Assembly: GCA_030066975.1 (NCBI GenBank)
Contig: JASJAO010000012.1
Span: 43,424 to 107,423, forward strand
Direction: 5' to 3'
Source of the DNA: Henriciella sp.
GTDB lineage: Bacteria; Pseudomonadota; Alphaproteobacteria; Caulobacterales; Hyphomonadaceae
Length of the DNA: 64,000 nt
Position numbers and translations under genes: made by a program. Within the stretch, counting starts at the first letter, position 1; every line of letters starts with the position of its first letter. Shown in pieces: positions 35,367-43,513 of the stretch. The notes beneath the pieces were generated by a model. It did not search any database and was not told the origin of the DNA. It saw nothing but the letters and a program-made list of their open reading frames with translations.

Positions 35367-36770
35367 ATGGCAGAGACCTATGACGTCGTCATAATCGGCG
35401 GCGGCCCCGGCGGCTACAATTGCGCAATTCGCGCCGGACAATTGGGGCTGAAGACAGCCTGTATCGAAATGCGCGATACACTCGGTGGCACCTGCCTGAA
35501 TGTTGGCTGTATCCCGTCAAAGGCGCTGTTACATGCGTCGGAATTCTATGAGGCGGCGAAGACTGATTTTGCCAGCATGGGAATCAAGACCGGCAAGCTG
35601 GAAGTCGATCTACCGCAAATGATGGCGCAGAAAGCCGATGCGGTGGACGGCCTGACCAAGGGCGTCGCCTTCCTGCTGAAGAAAAACAAGGTCGACCACA
35701 TTCACGGCAAAGGCAAAATTGTCGCCGCCGGACAGGTCGAAGTGACCGCCCCTGATGGCTCGACACAGATGGTCGCCGCCAAGAATATCGTCATCGCCAC
35801 CGGGTCAGAGCCAAGCACGCTGCCGGGCATTGAGATCGACGAAGAGCGCGTCGTTTCAAATACCGGCGCGCTATCACTAAAAGCCATTCCAAAGAAGCTG
35901 GTGCTGATCGGCGCCGGCGTGATCGGCCTCGAAATGGGGCAAGTCTGGTCGCGTCTAGGCTCTGAGGTAACCGTGATCGAATATCTTGATCGCATCCTGC
36001 CGGGCACAGACAGCGAAGTCGCCAAGGAAGCCCAGAGAATCTTCAAGAAACAAGGGCTCGATTTCAAGCTGTCCACGAAAGTAACAAGTGTCGAGAAACT
36101 GAAGACGAAGCTGAAAGTGAATGTTGAGCCTGCCGCTGGCGGCGACGCCGACAGCCTGGATGCCGACATCGTCATCGTCGCGGTGGGTCGTCGCCCCTAT
36201 ACCGAAGGCCTTGGTCTCGAAAATGTCGGCGGCAAGACTGACAAGCGCGGCGTGATCGAAACCACCGATCATTTCAAAGTCGCCCCCGGTGTCTGGGCGA
36301 TTGGCGATTGCATCCATGGCCCAATGCTCGCTCACAAGGCTGAGGATGATGGCGCGGCCGTTGCTGAACTGATCGCCGGGAAGGCCGGTCATGTTGACTA
36401 CAATCTGGTGCCGGGCGTGGTCTACACCAATCCGGAGATTGCCACGGTCGGTCAGACCGAGGACCAGCTGAAAGAGGCCGGGATCAAGTACAAGAAGGGC
36501 AAGTTCCCCTTCATGGCGAACTCGCGCGCGCGCACCAATCACGAGACGCTGGGCTTTGTGAAGATCCTCGCCGAGGAAGGCACAGACCGCATTCTCGGCG
36601 CGCATATGATCGGTGTTGGCGTCGGCGAGTTGATCCACGAGATCTGCATCGCCATGGAGTTTGGCGCCTCATCCGAAGATGTCGCCCGCACCTGCCACGC
36701 CCACCCGACCATGTCAGAAGCGGTCCGTCAGGCTGCGATGGGCGTCGAAGGCTGGACGATGCAGATGTAA
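35367..36770 (+). CDS. lpdA: dihydrolipoamide dehydrogenase
   Basis: FAD-dependent E3 subunit of 2-oxoacid dehydrogenase complexes. 467 residues: FAD motif [13 protein letters not shown], redox disulfide [13 protein letters not shown] (C43 and C48), NAD motif [15 protein letters not shown] motif VWAIGDCI and the C-terminal His-Glu pair in CHAHPTMSE. No E1/E2 genes are adjacent. Convergent with the GST gene. Confidence 0.96.
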   Translation: MAETYDVVIIGGGPGGYNCAIRAGQLGLKTACIEMRDTLGGTCLNVGCIPSKALLHASEFYEAAKTDFASMGIKTGKLEVDLPQMMAQKADAVDGLTKGVAFLLKKNKVDHIHGKGKIVAAGQVEVTAPDGSTQMVAAKNIVIATGSEPSTLPGIEIDEERVVSNTGALSLKAIPKKLVLIGAGVIGLEMGQVWSRLGSEVTVIEYLDRILPGTDSEVAKEAQRIFKKQGLDFKLSTKVTSVEKLKTKLKVNVEPAAGGDADSLDADIVIVAVGRRPYTEGLGLENVGGKTDKRGVIETTDHFKVAPGVWAIGDCIHGPMLAHKAEDDGAAVAELIAGKAGHVDYNLVPGVVYTNPEIATVGQTEDQLKEAGIKYKKGKFPFMANSRARTNHETLGFVKILAEEGTDRILGAHMIGVGVGELIHEICIAMEFGASSEDVARTCHAHPTMSEAVRQAAMGVEGWTMQM

Positions 36771-36779
36771 CCTGGCGTG

Positions 36780-37436
36780 TCAGCCCTCAAGCGGCTGTGT
36801 TGGCGGTTCAGTCGCAACCCATGATGGTCGCGACTGGATCCGTTTGTACCAGGCTTGCACAGGCGGGTGTTCAGCCAGCGGCAGTTGTGCGGCACGGTCA
36901 TACATAAACGCGCAGGCCACTGACAGATCTGCGCAGGTGAGCTGTGCACCGGTCAGATAATTGTCCGCGTCGAGCCCGGTTTCCAGCACCCTGCACCATC
37001 GATGAAATGAGGCGGTGAGACGCTCCACAGCACCGCGATCAGCCGCCTGGCCCATCATCGGTTTGACAACATTCTCATATAACAATCCGTCAGCCGTTGG
37101 AGAGATGTGCGCGGCCTGAAAGAACTGCCATTGCGCGATCCTGGCGCGCTCAGCAGCGCCATGCGGCCAGAGCGGTGTCGGCCCGTAAGTCTCAGCCAGA
37201 TAGGTCATAATCGCGTTTGATTCAGACAAGACCAGTTCCCCGTCCTGAAGCACGGGAACTTTGCCCGCCGGATTGATCTTCAGAAACTCCGGCTGCTCAT
37301 TCTCGCCGCCCATGCCCGGTGGGCGCACGCCGACCACCCGCTCATCAAGCTCCAGCTCCAGTTCGTGCACCAGCAGGGTCACGCGTCGAGAGTGATGTGA
37401 GCCGGGGCTCATGAAAAGTATCGGTTTGTCTTGCAT
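36780..37436 (-). CDS. glutathione S-transferase family protein
   Basis: 218 residues; GGAGG eight bases before MQDKPILFMSPGSHHSRRV sets the start and removes 11 codons. N-terminal thioredoxin-like domain with the G-site ending INPAGKVPVLQDGELVLSES, then a helical domain with LTCADLSVACAF. Ser or His in SPGSHHS is the probable glutathione-activating residue. Substrate unknown. Confidence 0.9.
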   Translation of the reverse strand: MQDKPILFMSPGSHHSRRVTLLVHELELELDERVVGVRPPGMGGENEQPEFLKINPAGKVPVLQDGELVLSESNAIMTYLAETYGPTPLWPHGAAERARIAQWQFFQAAHISPTADGLLYENVVKPMMGQAADRGAVERLTASFHRWCRVLETGLDADNYLTGAQLTCADLSVACAFMYDRAAQLPLAEHPPVQAWYKRIQSRPSWVATEPPTQPLEG

Positions 37437-37504
37437 TTCGAAATCCTCCATGTCGATTGTACCCCTCAAGACGCGCCAAGCGGCAAAAAGGTAACATCAG
37501 GCTG

Positions 37505-38038
37505 ATGAAAAAGACTTGTGGACCACCCGATGCCGACTGGACACGCGCGCTGAACCGCCTTCGAAATCATTTCTTCGATCGGGACGTGACCCCGTTTCGT
37601 CCCCTGCTTCGCGCCCATTGTTTGAAACTCACCCGGGATCCGGCTTTGGCTGAGGATCTGATGCAGGACACATTGTTGCGCAGCCTGGCCATCTGCCGGA
37701 TTTGCGGCGGACCAGACAATACCCGCGCTTATGTTCTGCGGATGGCAACGAATCTCTGGATTGATGAATTGCGGCGCAAGCAGCGCTCACGTGAGGCCGC
37801 AGAGACACTGGCCATTGCCGCACCGGTCGCTTTGCATGAACCGGCTGAACCGCTTCTGGACATGATCGCGGCGGAGCTTCCAGCGCGTGAATATGAAGCG
37901 CTTATCCTGACGGCCGTTTATGGCTACACCGGCGCCGAGACGGCAAGATTGCTCGACACGACAGCGGGCGCAGTCAAGATGGCGACCAGTCGAGCCCGCA
38001 GACGCCTGCGTCAGCTGGAGGTTGAACTCGGCGCCTAG
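37505..38038 (+). CDS. ECF-type sigma-70 family RNA polymerase sigma factor
   Basis: 177 residues from MKKTCGPPDADW. Region 2 is seen in LTRDPALAEDLMQDTLLRS and ATNLWIDELRRKQRS, and region 4 in YTGAETARLLDTTAGAVKMA and SRARRRLRQLE. No anti-sigma gene is adjacent, and the region 2 loop has an unusual CRICGG pair of cysteines that might sense redox or metal. An earlier non-ATG start at 37457 would overlap the GST promoter. Targets unknown. Confidence 0.88.
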   Translation: MKKTCGPPDADWTRALNRLRNHFFDRDVTPFRPLLRAHCLKLTRDPALAEDLMQDTLLRSLAICRICGGPDNTRAYVLRMATNLWIDELRRKQRSREAAETLAIAAPVALHEPAEPLLDMIAAELPAREYEALILTAVYGYTGAETARLLDTTAGAVKMATSRARRRLRQLEVELGA

Positions 38039-38058
38039 GACGGCAAGTCCCATATGAA

Positions 38059-38088
38059 AAGGCCGCCTCCCGGATGAGAGACGGCCTT
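38059..38088 (-). terminator. terminator hairpin
   Basis: Arms AAGGCCG and CGGCCTT with a 16-nt loop. On the minus strand the stem is followed by TTTT, so it should end transcripts of the 67-residue gene. It also lies just behind the convergent sigma-factor gene and may act both ways. Confidence 0.65.
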
Positions 38089-38110
38089 CGATCGGAATGA
38101 GAGATGAAAC

Positions 38111-38314
38111 TTAGTGGCGGTTGCTCAGCCGAGCGCGACGCCTACGCCGCTTGTCCAACAGGCTGGGGCCGTGATCCACTTGGGGGTCGCTGGCCGGGGC
38201 CTTGATCTCGACGGCTGGCTTGGCGATCTGGATCGCGCCGACCAGACCCGTCGCAACGGGGGTCAAAGGGGCCGCGACCGGTGAGGGCTCAGTTTCGCGG
38301 ACTTGCGGGTTCAT
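38111..38314 (-). CDS. small protein with basic C-terminus, unknown
   Basis: 67 residues, MNPQVRETEPSPVAAPLTP onward, Pro/Ala/Val-rich and probably unstructured, ending in an Arg-rich tail (LLDKRRRRRARLSNRH). AAAGGAAAAG lies eight bases upstream, and a terminator follows, which together support a real gene. The basic tail could bind nucleic acid or acidic partners. Next to an ECF sigma gene but on the opposite strand. Confidence 0.55.
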   Translation of the reverse strand: MNPQVRETEPSPVAAPLTPVATGLVGAIQIAKPAVEIKAPASDPQVDHGPSLLDKRRRRRARLSNRH

Positions 38315-38596
38315 TTTCTTTTCCTTTCAGTTCAGGCTTTGGGCCTGGTCAGCGGAGAGTGAGTGAGGGGAAGTGTTCCGCTGATGGACTGGGAGTTGGG
38401 GACGATATTATTGTTTTTCAATAAGGATTCACCGATTTTCGGCAAAAAATTTTGAAAGTCGAACGTTTTCAGGGAGATAGGGTGCAGCCGGTCCATGCGC
38501 CCTCAGTCCGACTCTTCTTGAACGACCAATACGCGGCGGATCTGAACCGCGCTCTGTTTGGCTTTAGGGCAGTGAGCGCCCACGCACAGCATCACA

Positions 38597-39592
38597 TCAG
38601 GCTAGCCGATAAGAGCGCGGTGTCTGTCCGGACCAGCGTTTGAACGCGCGCGTAAAGGCACTTTGCTCCGAAAATCCGGTCAGGAAGGCAATTTCAGCCA
38701 GGCTATAGTCAGTGTCGCGCAAAAGCTGCTCAGCTAGATCCCGTCTGGCCAGGTCCACCAGGCTCTGGAAGGACCGCCCTTGTTCGGCGAGCCGTCTTTG
38801 CAGCGTGCGCGCACTCATGCCGAGGCCTCTGGCAATCATCGAGAGTGATGGAATGCCTTCGCTCAGCGCCTGCGCCACGGCCCTCCGCACGCGGTGTTCG
38901 AGGCCAGTATCATCGCTGAGCCCAGCGAGCTCCTGCTCCAGATGCCGATCAAAGAACTGCGCGATGGTTGTGTCGCCAAGCCGGTTCGGCGCCGCAAGGC
39001 TCGCTTCATGCACCAGCAGCGCGTCGCGCGCCGACCCGAAGTATACCGGGCAACCAAAATGAGCCTCATAGGCAGATGGGTCGCCTCTCGCCATATGTTT
39101 GAAATAGACAGCCTTCGGTACAAATGGAGCTGTGCTCACTTCCTGACTGATGGTCGCGACGGCTGCGAGGCTCGCTTCATTCGACATATGCATGCCAAGG
39201 CGATCCTCCCCTGCTTTCTCAAGCGTATAATAAACCCCCGCCTCACCCGGCTCGAGACGATACACCTCTGCGTTGCCGAGGACCCGGCCATAGCGCTCTG
39301 ACCGAACATAGGAGCCGCGCAAGTCCGGGGCGGACTTCCAGGCAAGACCAAACGCGCCATACTCATCACTGCGCATTGAGGCACCGATCCGAAGCGGCAG
39401 GATCAGCCCGTCCGGGTCGCGCTCAACCAGCGCTTCGAAGAACCGGTAATAGTCAGCCGACGAGACCATTCGCGCAGTCTCAACCGGCCCATCCGGATCG
39501 AGACCCATGCCTTCAACCAGATCACGGGTCTCGACCCCAGGACTGGCCTGACCGACGACCTTATAGACATAAAGAGACGTGATTTGCCCCAT
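38597..39592 (-). CDS. AraC-family transcriptional regulator (OruR/GadX-like with PF12625 domain)
   Basis: 331 residues. Residues 15-200 form the arabinose-binding-like ligand domain PF12625 (SADYYRFFEALVERDPDGL). Residues 235-331 form two helix-turn-helix motifs (SLSMIARGLGMSARTLQRRL and SLAEIAFLTGFSEQSAFTRA) followed by KRWSGQTPRSYR. It is the last gene of a same-strand row with DUF1772 and NmrA genes, so it may control them. Confidence 0.9.
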   Translation of the reverse strand: MGQITSLYVYKVVGQASPGVETRDLVEGMGLDPDGPVETARMVSSADYYRFFEALVERDPDGLILPLRIGASMRSDEYGAFGLAWKSAPDLRGSYVRSERYGRVLGNAEVYRLEPGEAGVYYTLEKAGEDRLGMHMSNEASLAAVATISQEVSTAPFVPKAVYFKHMARGDPSAYEAHFGCPVYFGSARDALLVHEASLAAPNRLGDTTIAQFFDRHLEQELAGLSDDTGLEHRVRRAVAQALSEGIPSLSMIARGLGMSARTLQRRLAEQGRSFQSLVDLARRDLAEQLLRDTDYSLAEIAFLTGFSEQSAFTRAFKRWSGQTPRSYRLA

Positions 39593-39650
39593 CCGCGCAC
39601 TCTATCCCAGAGCTGCGAATTGTCGAAGGGGCAGACCACGCCTCGCATTT

Positions 39651-40154
39651 TCAAACCTGACCGCTCTCGATCAATATGATGGCCGCAACGAGATAGAGAC
39701 AAGCGGTCAACACGCTGCCAAGGGTCCGCACATGGTTGAGCCGGGTCCAGATACGACCATAGTCGGTCCAGAACTCCGCAGCGGCGCTGGACGTTGGATC
39801 GAGACGATCCAGCTTATTGTTCAGTGGCACGTTTCCAGCCACCGTCATCAGGAAAACGGTCGGGACATAGACGAATGCCGCAAGGATCAGAAGCGCGCGG
39901 GCAGAGCCCTCAAACGCCGCCATGGCGTAAAGCGCCAGTGCAGTGGAAAGGAGCGGGATCAGGAGAATGCCGGCGACGAACTGGGTTTTGATCACGGTAC
40001 GATTGATTTGCTGCATCGCTTCGATGCCGCCTGCCGGTTCAGTACGTCGGAGGCCTGACATGATGAATTCGGAAAAAGCGGAGAAGACGCCGCCGATCAC
40101 AGCGCTCCACAGGCCGAGAAACAGGCAGGCATAAAGGGGCCAATCATAAGTCAT
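39651..40154 (-). CDS. DUF1772 membrane protein
   Basis: 167 residues with four hydrophobic helices. FSEFIMSGLRR and the loop MTVAGNVPLNNKLD match the DUF1772 (anthrone oxygenase-like) family. Members often occur with NmrA/SDR genes, as here. Enzymatic role unproven in bacteria. 88 nt downstream of the NmrA gene with a strong hairpin between. Confidence 0.85.
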   Translation of the reverse strand: MTYDWPLYACLFLGLWSAVIGGVFSAFSEFIMSGLRRTEPAGGIEAMQQINRTVIKTQFVAGILLIPLLSTALALYAMAAFEGSARALLILAAFVYVPTVFLMTVAGNVPLNNKLDRLDPTSSAAAEFWTDYGRIWTRLNHVRTLGSVLTACLYLVAAIILIESGQV

Positions 40155-40189
40155 GGGTCTGTCCTTGAATTAGGTAGTTATGGTGGTGC

Positions 40190-40223
40190 GCCCGCTGCAG
40201 AGACACTCGGTCTCACAGCGGGC
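40190..40223. promoter_or_regulatory. two-part hairpin between NmrA and DUF1772 genes
   Basis: Outer arms GCCCGCTG and CAGCGGGC enclose inner arms GAGAC and GTCTC around ACTCG, with only three unpaired bases between the stems. No T-run follows on either strand, so it is more likely an RNA-stability or processing element than a terminator. Confidence 0.5.
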
Positions 40224-40242
40224 CAAAGCGGTTTGGATTGGC

Positions 40243-41088
40243 TCAGGCGGCCTTAGTCCAGACGCCTGTCTGAGCCACCTCACGCGCATAGGTGGCGAAA
40301 TCCTTCGGCGGGCGTCCGAGCGCGCGGGCGACCCCGTCGGTCAGGTGCGCGTTGCGGCCATCGAGAACAGTGGCGAAGAGATAGTCCAGCATCCAGGTCA
40401 CATCTTTCGGCGCGCCGGACCTCGCGATCTCCTCAACAAAGGCCTCGTGCGGCACGTTCACATAGGAAATCTTGCGGCCCGTCGCCCGGGACAGATCGGC
40501 GGCGATATCGGCCATTGTCATCAATCTCGGCCCGGTGACCTCGTAGATCTGACCGACATGGTGATCCTGGGTGAAGGCGGCGACCGCAACATCAGCGATG
40601 TCATCGACATCGACGAACGGCTCCACCTGATCCCCAGCGGGCAGCGTGATTGTGCCGTTGAGCACCATGTCGACAAAGGCGCCTTCGGAGAAGTTCTGGT
40701 TGAACCAGCTTGCCCGGACAATGGTCCAGTCGAGACCTGAGTCCTGAACAATCCGCTCACAGGCCTGAGCCTCTTCCTCGCCGCGGCCGGACAGTAGGAC
40801 CAGACGCTTGACGCCGGCCCGTTTGGCCGTGTGGATAAAGGCCTGAATGGCGTCCGCTGCACCCGGAATGGCAAGGTCCGGCGCGTAGGTAATATAGGCG
40901 GCGGTCACCCCATTCAGACAAGCGTCCCAACTCGCCTCATTGTCCCAGTCAAAAGACGGGACGGCAGAACGAGATCCAATTCGAACGGACTTGCCCCTGG
41001 CTTTCAGCCGTTCGGCGACCCGTCGCCCGGTCTTGCCGGTGCCACCCAGGACCAGAGTGAGATCATTCTTCTTGCGCAGAAAATGCAT
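40243..41088 (-). CDS. NmrA-family NAD(P)-binding protein
   Basis: 281 residues; AAAGGAG before MHFLRKKNDLTLVLGGTGKT fixes the start. Rossmann motif VLGGTGKTGRRVAERL, then VKRLVLLSGRGEEEAQACE, and no Tyr-X3-Lys, as usual for NmrA/HSCARG proteins that sense NADP(H) or reduce quinones. First gene of the NmrA-DUF1772-AraC row. Its start codon and ribosome-binding site sit inside a 34-nt hairpin. Confidence 0.88.
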   Translation of the reverse strand: MHFLRKKNDLTLVLGGTGKTGRRVAERLKARGKSVRIGSRSAVPSFDWDNEASWDACLNGVTAAYITYAPDLAIPGAADAIQAFIHTAKRAGVKRLVLLSGRGEEEAQACERIVQDSGLDWTIVRASWFNQNFSEGAFVDMVLNGTITLPAGDQVEPFVDVDDIADVAVAAFTQDHHVGQIYEVTGPRLMTMADIAADLSRATGRKISYVNVPHEAFVEEIARSGAPKDVTWMLDYLFATVLDGRNAHLTDGVARALGRPPKDFATYAREVAQTGVWTKAA

Positions 41089-41121
41089 TGGCTTGCTCCT
41101 TTTTCGGTTGCTGCAAGCCAA
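41088..41121 (-). promoter_or_regulatory. hairpin enclosing the ribosome-binding site of the NmrA gene
   Basis: TTGGCTTGC and GCAAGCCAA are perfect 9-bp arms. In the minus-strand mRNA the loop holds AAAAAGGAG and the stem ends at the A of the start codon. Translation could depend on opening this stem. Confidence 0.5.
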
Positions 41122-41177
41122 GCCTTAGAAAGTTGACGCGGTTCACTCTTGCCGCGTCGCGCCAGAGTTTTGACCGA

Positions 41178-42257
41178 TCACGCCAATTCCATCGCCTCCG
41201 GTCCGACATATTCCGACGCGGGGCGGACGATCCGTTTGGTTTCAAGCTGCTCCTGGGCATGCGCGATCCAGCCAGCGGCGCGGGCGCATGCGAAGACACA
41301 CGTAAAGGCTGACCGGGGAACACCAAGCGCCTCCAGCAGAATGGCGGTATAGTATTCAACATTGGTCTCAAGCTTCCGGTTCGGCTTTTTCTGCGCCAAT
41401 TTGGTGAGGATCTCGGTCTCAATGTCCTGTGCCAGTTGCAGCCGTCCGGCCGATTGCGGCAGTTCGGACGCAGCCGCCTTCAGAGCATCGGCGCGCGGAT
41501 CTCGCACGCGGTAGATGCGATGGCCGAACCCCATCAGCCGGTCTCCGCGCGCCATGGCGGTGAGGATCCAATCTTCCGCGTTCTCCAACGCCCCAATATC
41601 ATCGAGCATATCCAGAACCGGGCCGGGCGCGCCGCCATGTAGCGGGCCTTTCAGGGCACACGCCCCACCGATGACCGCAGACAGCAAGCCCGCCTGGGTC
41701 GACGCCACAGAGCGCGCCACAAAAGTCGACGCGTTCAAACCATGCTCAGATACGGTCACCAGATAGGCATTCATACCCGCGGCAAGCTCGGCGTCGGGAC
41801 GGGTTCCTGAAATCATGTGGAGCAGGTCTTCAGCCTGCGACAGTGAAGCATCCGGCGCGATTGGTGCTGCGTCTGATTGCATGCGAGACACAGCCGCCGT
41901 CGCCACCAATGCAGAGGCAAGCGCCGTGATCGCAGTATTCAAATCTTCACCATCCTGTCCCAGTGCCAGCGCCGTTCGCACCGCTTCCATCGGCGGCTGC
42001 TTCGCCATCACCGCAAAGACAGGCTGCATCCTCTGAAACGCATGGACGCGCGCTTGTCCGAGCCGGTGTTTCAATTCAGCGACGTCCGGCAGCTCGGGAA
42101 AGAACCCTTTCCAGAGCAGGTGGACCGTCTCCTCATAGCTCGCTGAGGCGGCGAGATCCTCGACCCGATGACCCCGAATAATCAAGCGCCCGGCCTGTCC
42201 ATCGACGTCTGAAAGAACCGTTCGGGCGGCGACTACGCCTTCTAAGCCTGCATCCAT
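41178..42257 (-). CDS. citrate/2-methylcitrate synthase
   Basis: 359 residues; AAGGAGACAGG before MDAGLEGVVAARTVLSDVDG sets the start. Citrate synthase landmarks are GLNAS after H172, GPLHGG (H207) and MGFGHRIYR (H246). The position of the catalytic Asp holds Glu (E301 in TNVEYYTAIL). Short type without the N-terminal domain of hexameric enzymes, as in citrate/methylcitrate synthases. Divergent from an HTH-fused homologue with two palindromes between, so probably regulated by it. Confidence 0.9.
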   Translation of the reverse strand: MDAGLEGVVAARTVLSDVDGQAGRLIIRGHRVEDLAASASYEETVHLLWKGFFPELPDVAELKHRLGQARVHAFQRMQPVFAVMAKQPPMEAVRTALALGQDGEDLNTAITALASALVATAAVSRMQSDAAPIAPDASLSQAEDLLHMISGTRPDAELAAGMNAYLVTVSEHGLNASTFVARSVASTQAGLLSAVIGGACALKGPLHGGAPGPVLDMLDDIGALENAEDWILTAMARGDRLMGFGHRIYRVRDPRADALKAAASELPQSAGRLQLAQDIETEILTKLAQKKPNRKLETNVEYYTAILLEALGVPRSAFTCVFACARAAGWIAHAQEQLETKRIVRPASEYVGPEAMELA

Positions 42258-42294
42258 ATCCTGTCTCCTTTTTGGATCCAGACATCGATATGGA

Positions 42295-42321
42295 TTGACT
42301 AAAGTCAATATTGATCAATAT
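42295..42321. promoter_or_regulatory. two adjacent palindromes between divergent citrate synthase genes
   Basis: TTGACT-AA-AGTCAA (42295-42308) touches ATATTGATCAATAT (42308-42321), a perfect 14-bp palindrome. They fill the centre of the 74-nt divergent gap, 10-40 nt from both start codons. Likely operators for the HTH-containing homologue. Confidence 0.6.
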
Positions 42322-42331
42322 AATCAATGTT

Positions 42332-43513
42332 ATGAATTTGGAAGACTGGATGCCTGCCGAAGAGGCGCTGGTGCTGCTGTCAATCAAGCCGCAGAGCCTT
42401 TATGCCTATGTCAGTCGGGGCCGTATCCGCGCGATCGCAGACCCCGTTGACAGCCGCAAAAGTCTCTATTCCCGGCATGATGTTCGCGCGCTGTCACAGA
42501 AGAAACGCCGCCCCCGGGCCCGGGCCGAGATTGCGGCCGGGACAATTGCCTGGGGCGAACCCGTGCTGGAGAGCAGCATCTCCACGGTGCGCGATGGCGA
42601 GCTTTATTTCGGCGAGGCTTTGGCAAGAGATCTCGCAGAGACACTGAGCTTGGAACAGGTCGCTGCGCATCACTGGAACGTGGTGCCACTTTCCGACGGC
42701 CCCGCATCGACCATGACGATCCCGGATCATGCGGACACGAAAGCCAGAGGTTATGCGTTTCTCGCCGACGCCGCTGCAAGCGGGACGGCCACACTGGGCC
42801 GCACATCTGGCGTCCTCGCAGGCCGGGACGCCGCGGCGCTTTTGTCAGGGTTTACCGATGCGATGATTGGCACACGCCACGCTGGCCCTATTCACAAACG
42901 TCTGCAGGCCGCCTGGCGCTTGAGCGACAGCGGTGCCGATGGGGTGAGACGCTCCCTCGTCCTGATCAGCGATCATGAGCTGAACCCGTCCAGCTTTGCG
43001 GTGCGCGTCGCCGCCTCCACTGGCACCCCACTCGCCGCAGCCGCGCTCGCTGGATACGCTACGCTGAACGGTCCCCGTCACGGCGATGCGACATCGCGAT
43101 CGCAATCCTTTCTGCGATCAGCCCTCGCGCAGGACGATCTCACCTCGCTCATCAATCAAAGCGCAGAGTTTGGCGGTTACGCGATGGGGTTTGGCCATAC
43201 GCTCTATCCCGATGGCGATCCACGAGCTGCCGCTCTGCTGCAAGCATTGGATCTTGGATCAGAACTGGCCAGGGTCCTTGAGGATGCGACCGATATTCTG
43301 GGCCAGCGCCCTAACATTGACGCAGCGCTCGGTGCGCTCGCCATCACGCTCGATCTGCCAGAAGACGCGCCCTTTTGCCTGTTCGCCATCGGGCGTCTCG
43401 CCGGATGGCTGGCGCATGCGATTGAACAAGTCTCGTCCGGCCGACTGATCCGCCCGCGGGCGCGTTTTGTCCCGCGGGGAATCGGCTTGAGCGCTAGGTC
43501 AGACCCTCATTGA
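42332..43513 (+). CDS. citrate synthase homologue with N-terminal DNA-binding helix-turn-helix
   Basis: 393 residues from [13 protein letters not shown] (ATG seven codons earlier is possible but lies on the palindrome). Residues 7-58 form an excisionase/MerR-like [23 protein letters not shown], then [18 protein letters not shown]. Residues 65-393 form a citrate synthase domain that keeps all key residues: H215 (SDHELNPS), H250 (GPRHGD), H289 (GFGHTLY) and D330 (PNIDAALG). It may sense oxaloacetate, acyl-CoA or citrate and control the divergent synthase, or may be catalytic as well. Confidence 0.88.
   Translation: MNLEDWMPAEEALVLLSIKPQSLYAYVSRGRIRAIADPVDSRKSLYSRHDVRALSQKKRRPRARAEIAAGTIAWGEPVLESSISTVRDGELYFGEALARDLAETLSLEQVAAHHWNVVPLSDGPASTMTIPDHADTKARGYAFLADAAASGTATLGRTSGVLAGRDAAALLSGFTDAMIGTRHAGPIHKRLQAAWRLSDSGADGVRRSLVLISDHELNPSSFAVRVAASTGTPLAAAALAGYATLNGPRHGDATSRSQSFLRSALAQDDLTSLINQSAEFGGYAMGFGHTLYPDGDPRAAALLQALDLGSELARVLEDATDILGQRPNIDAALGALAITLDLPEDAPFCLFAIGRLAGWLAHAIEQVSSGRLIRPRARFVPRGIGLSARSDPH

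Noticed and set aside
38452..38643. 63-codon plus-strand frame upstream of the AraC gene end
   Set aside because: Overlaps the AraC gene on the opposite strand and has no start signal.
41178..42257. Calling this gene gltA or prpC
   Set aside because: It belongs to the short citrate/methylcitrate synthase group with Glu at the catalytic Asp position; the sequence alone does not tell citrate from methylcitrate synthase.
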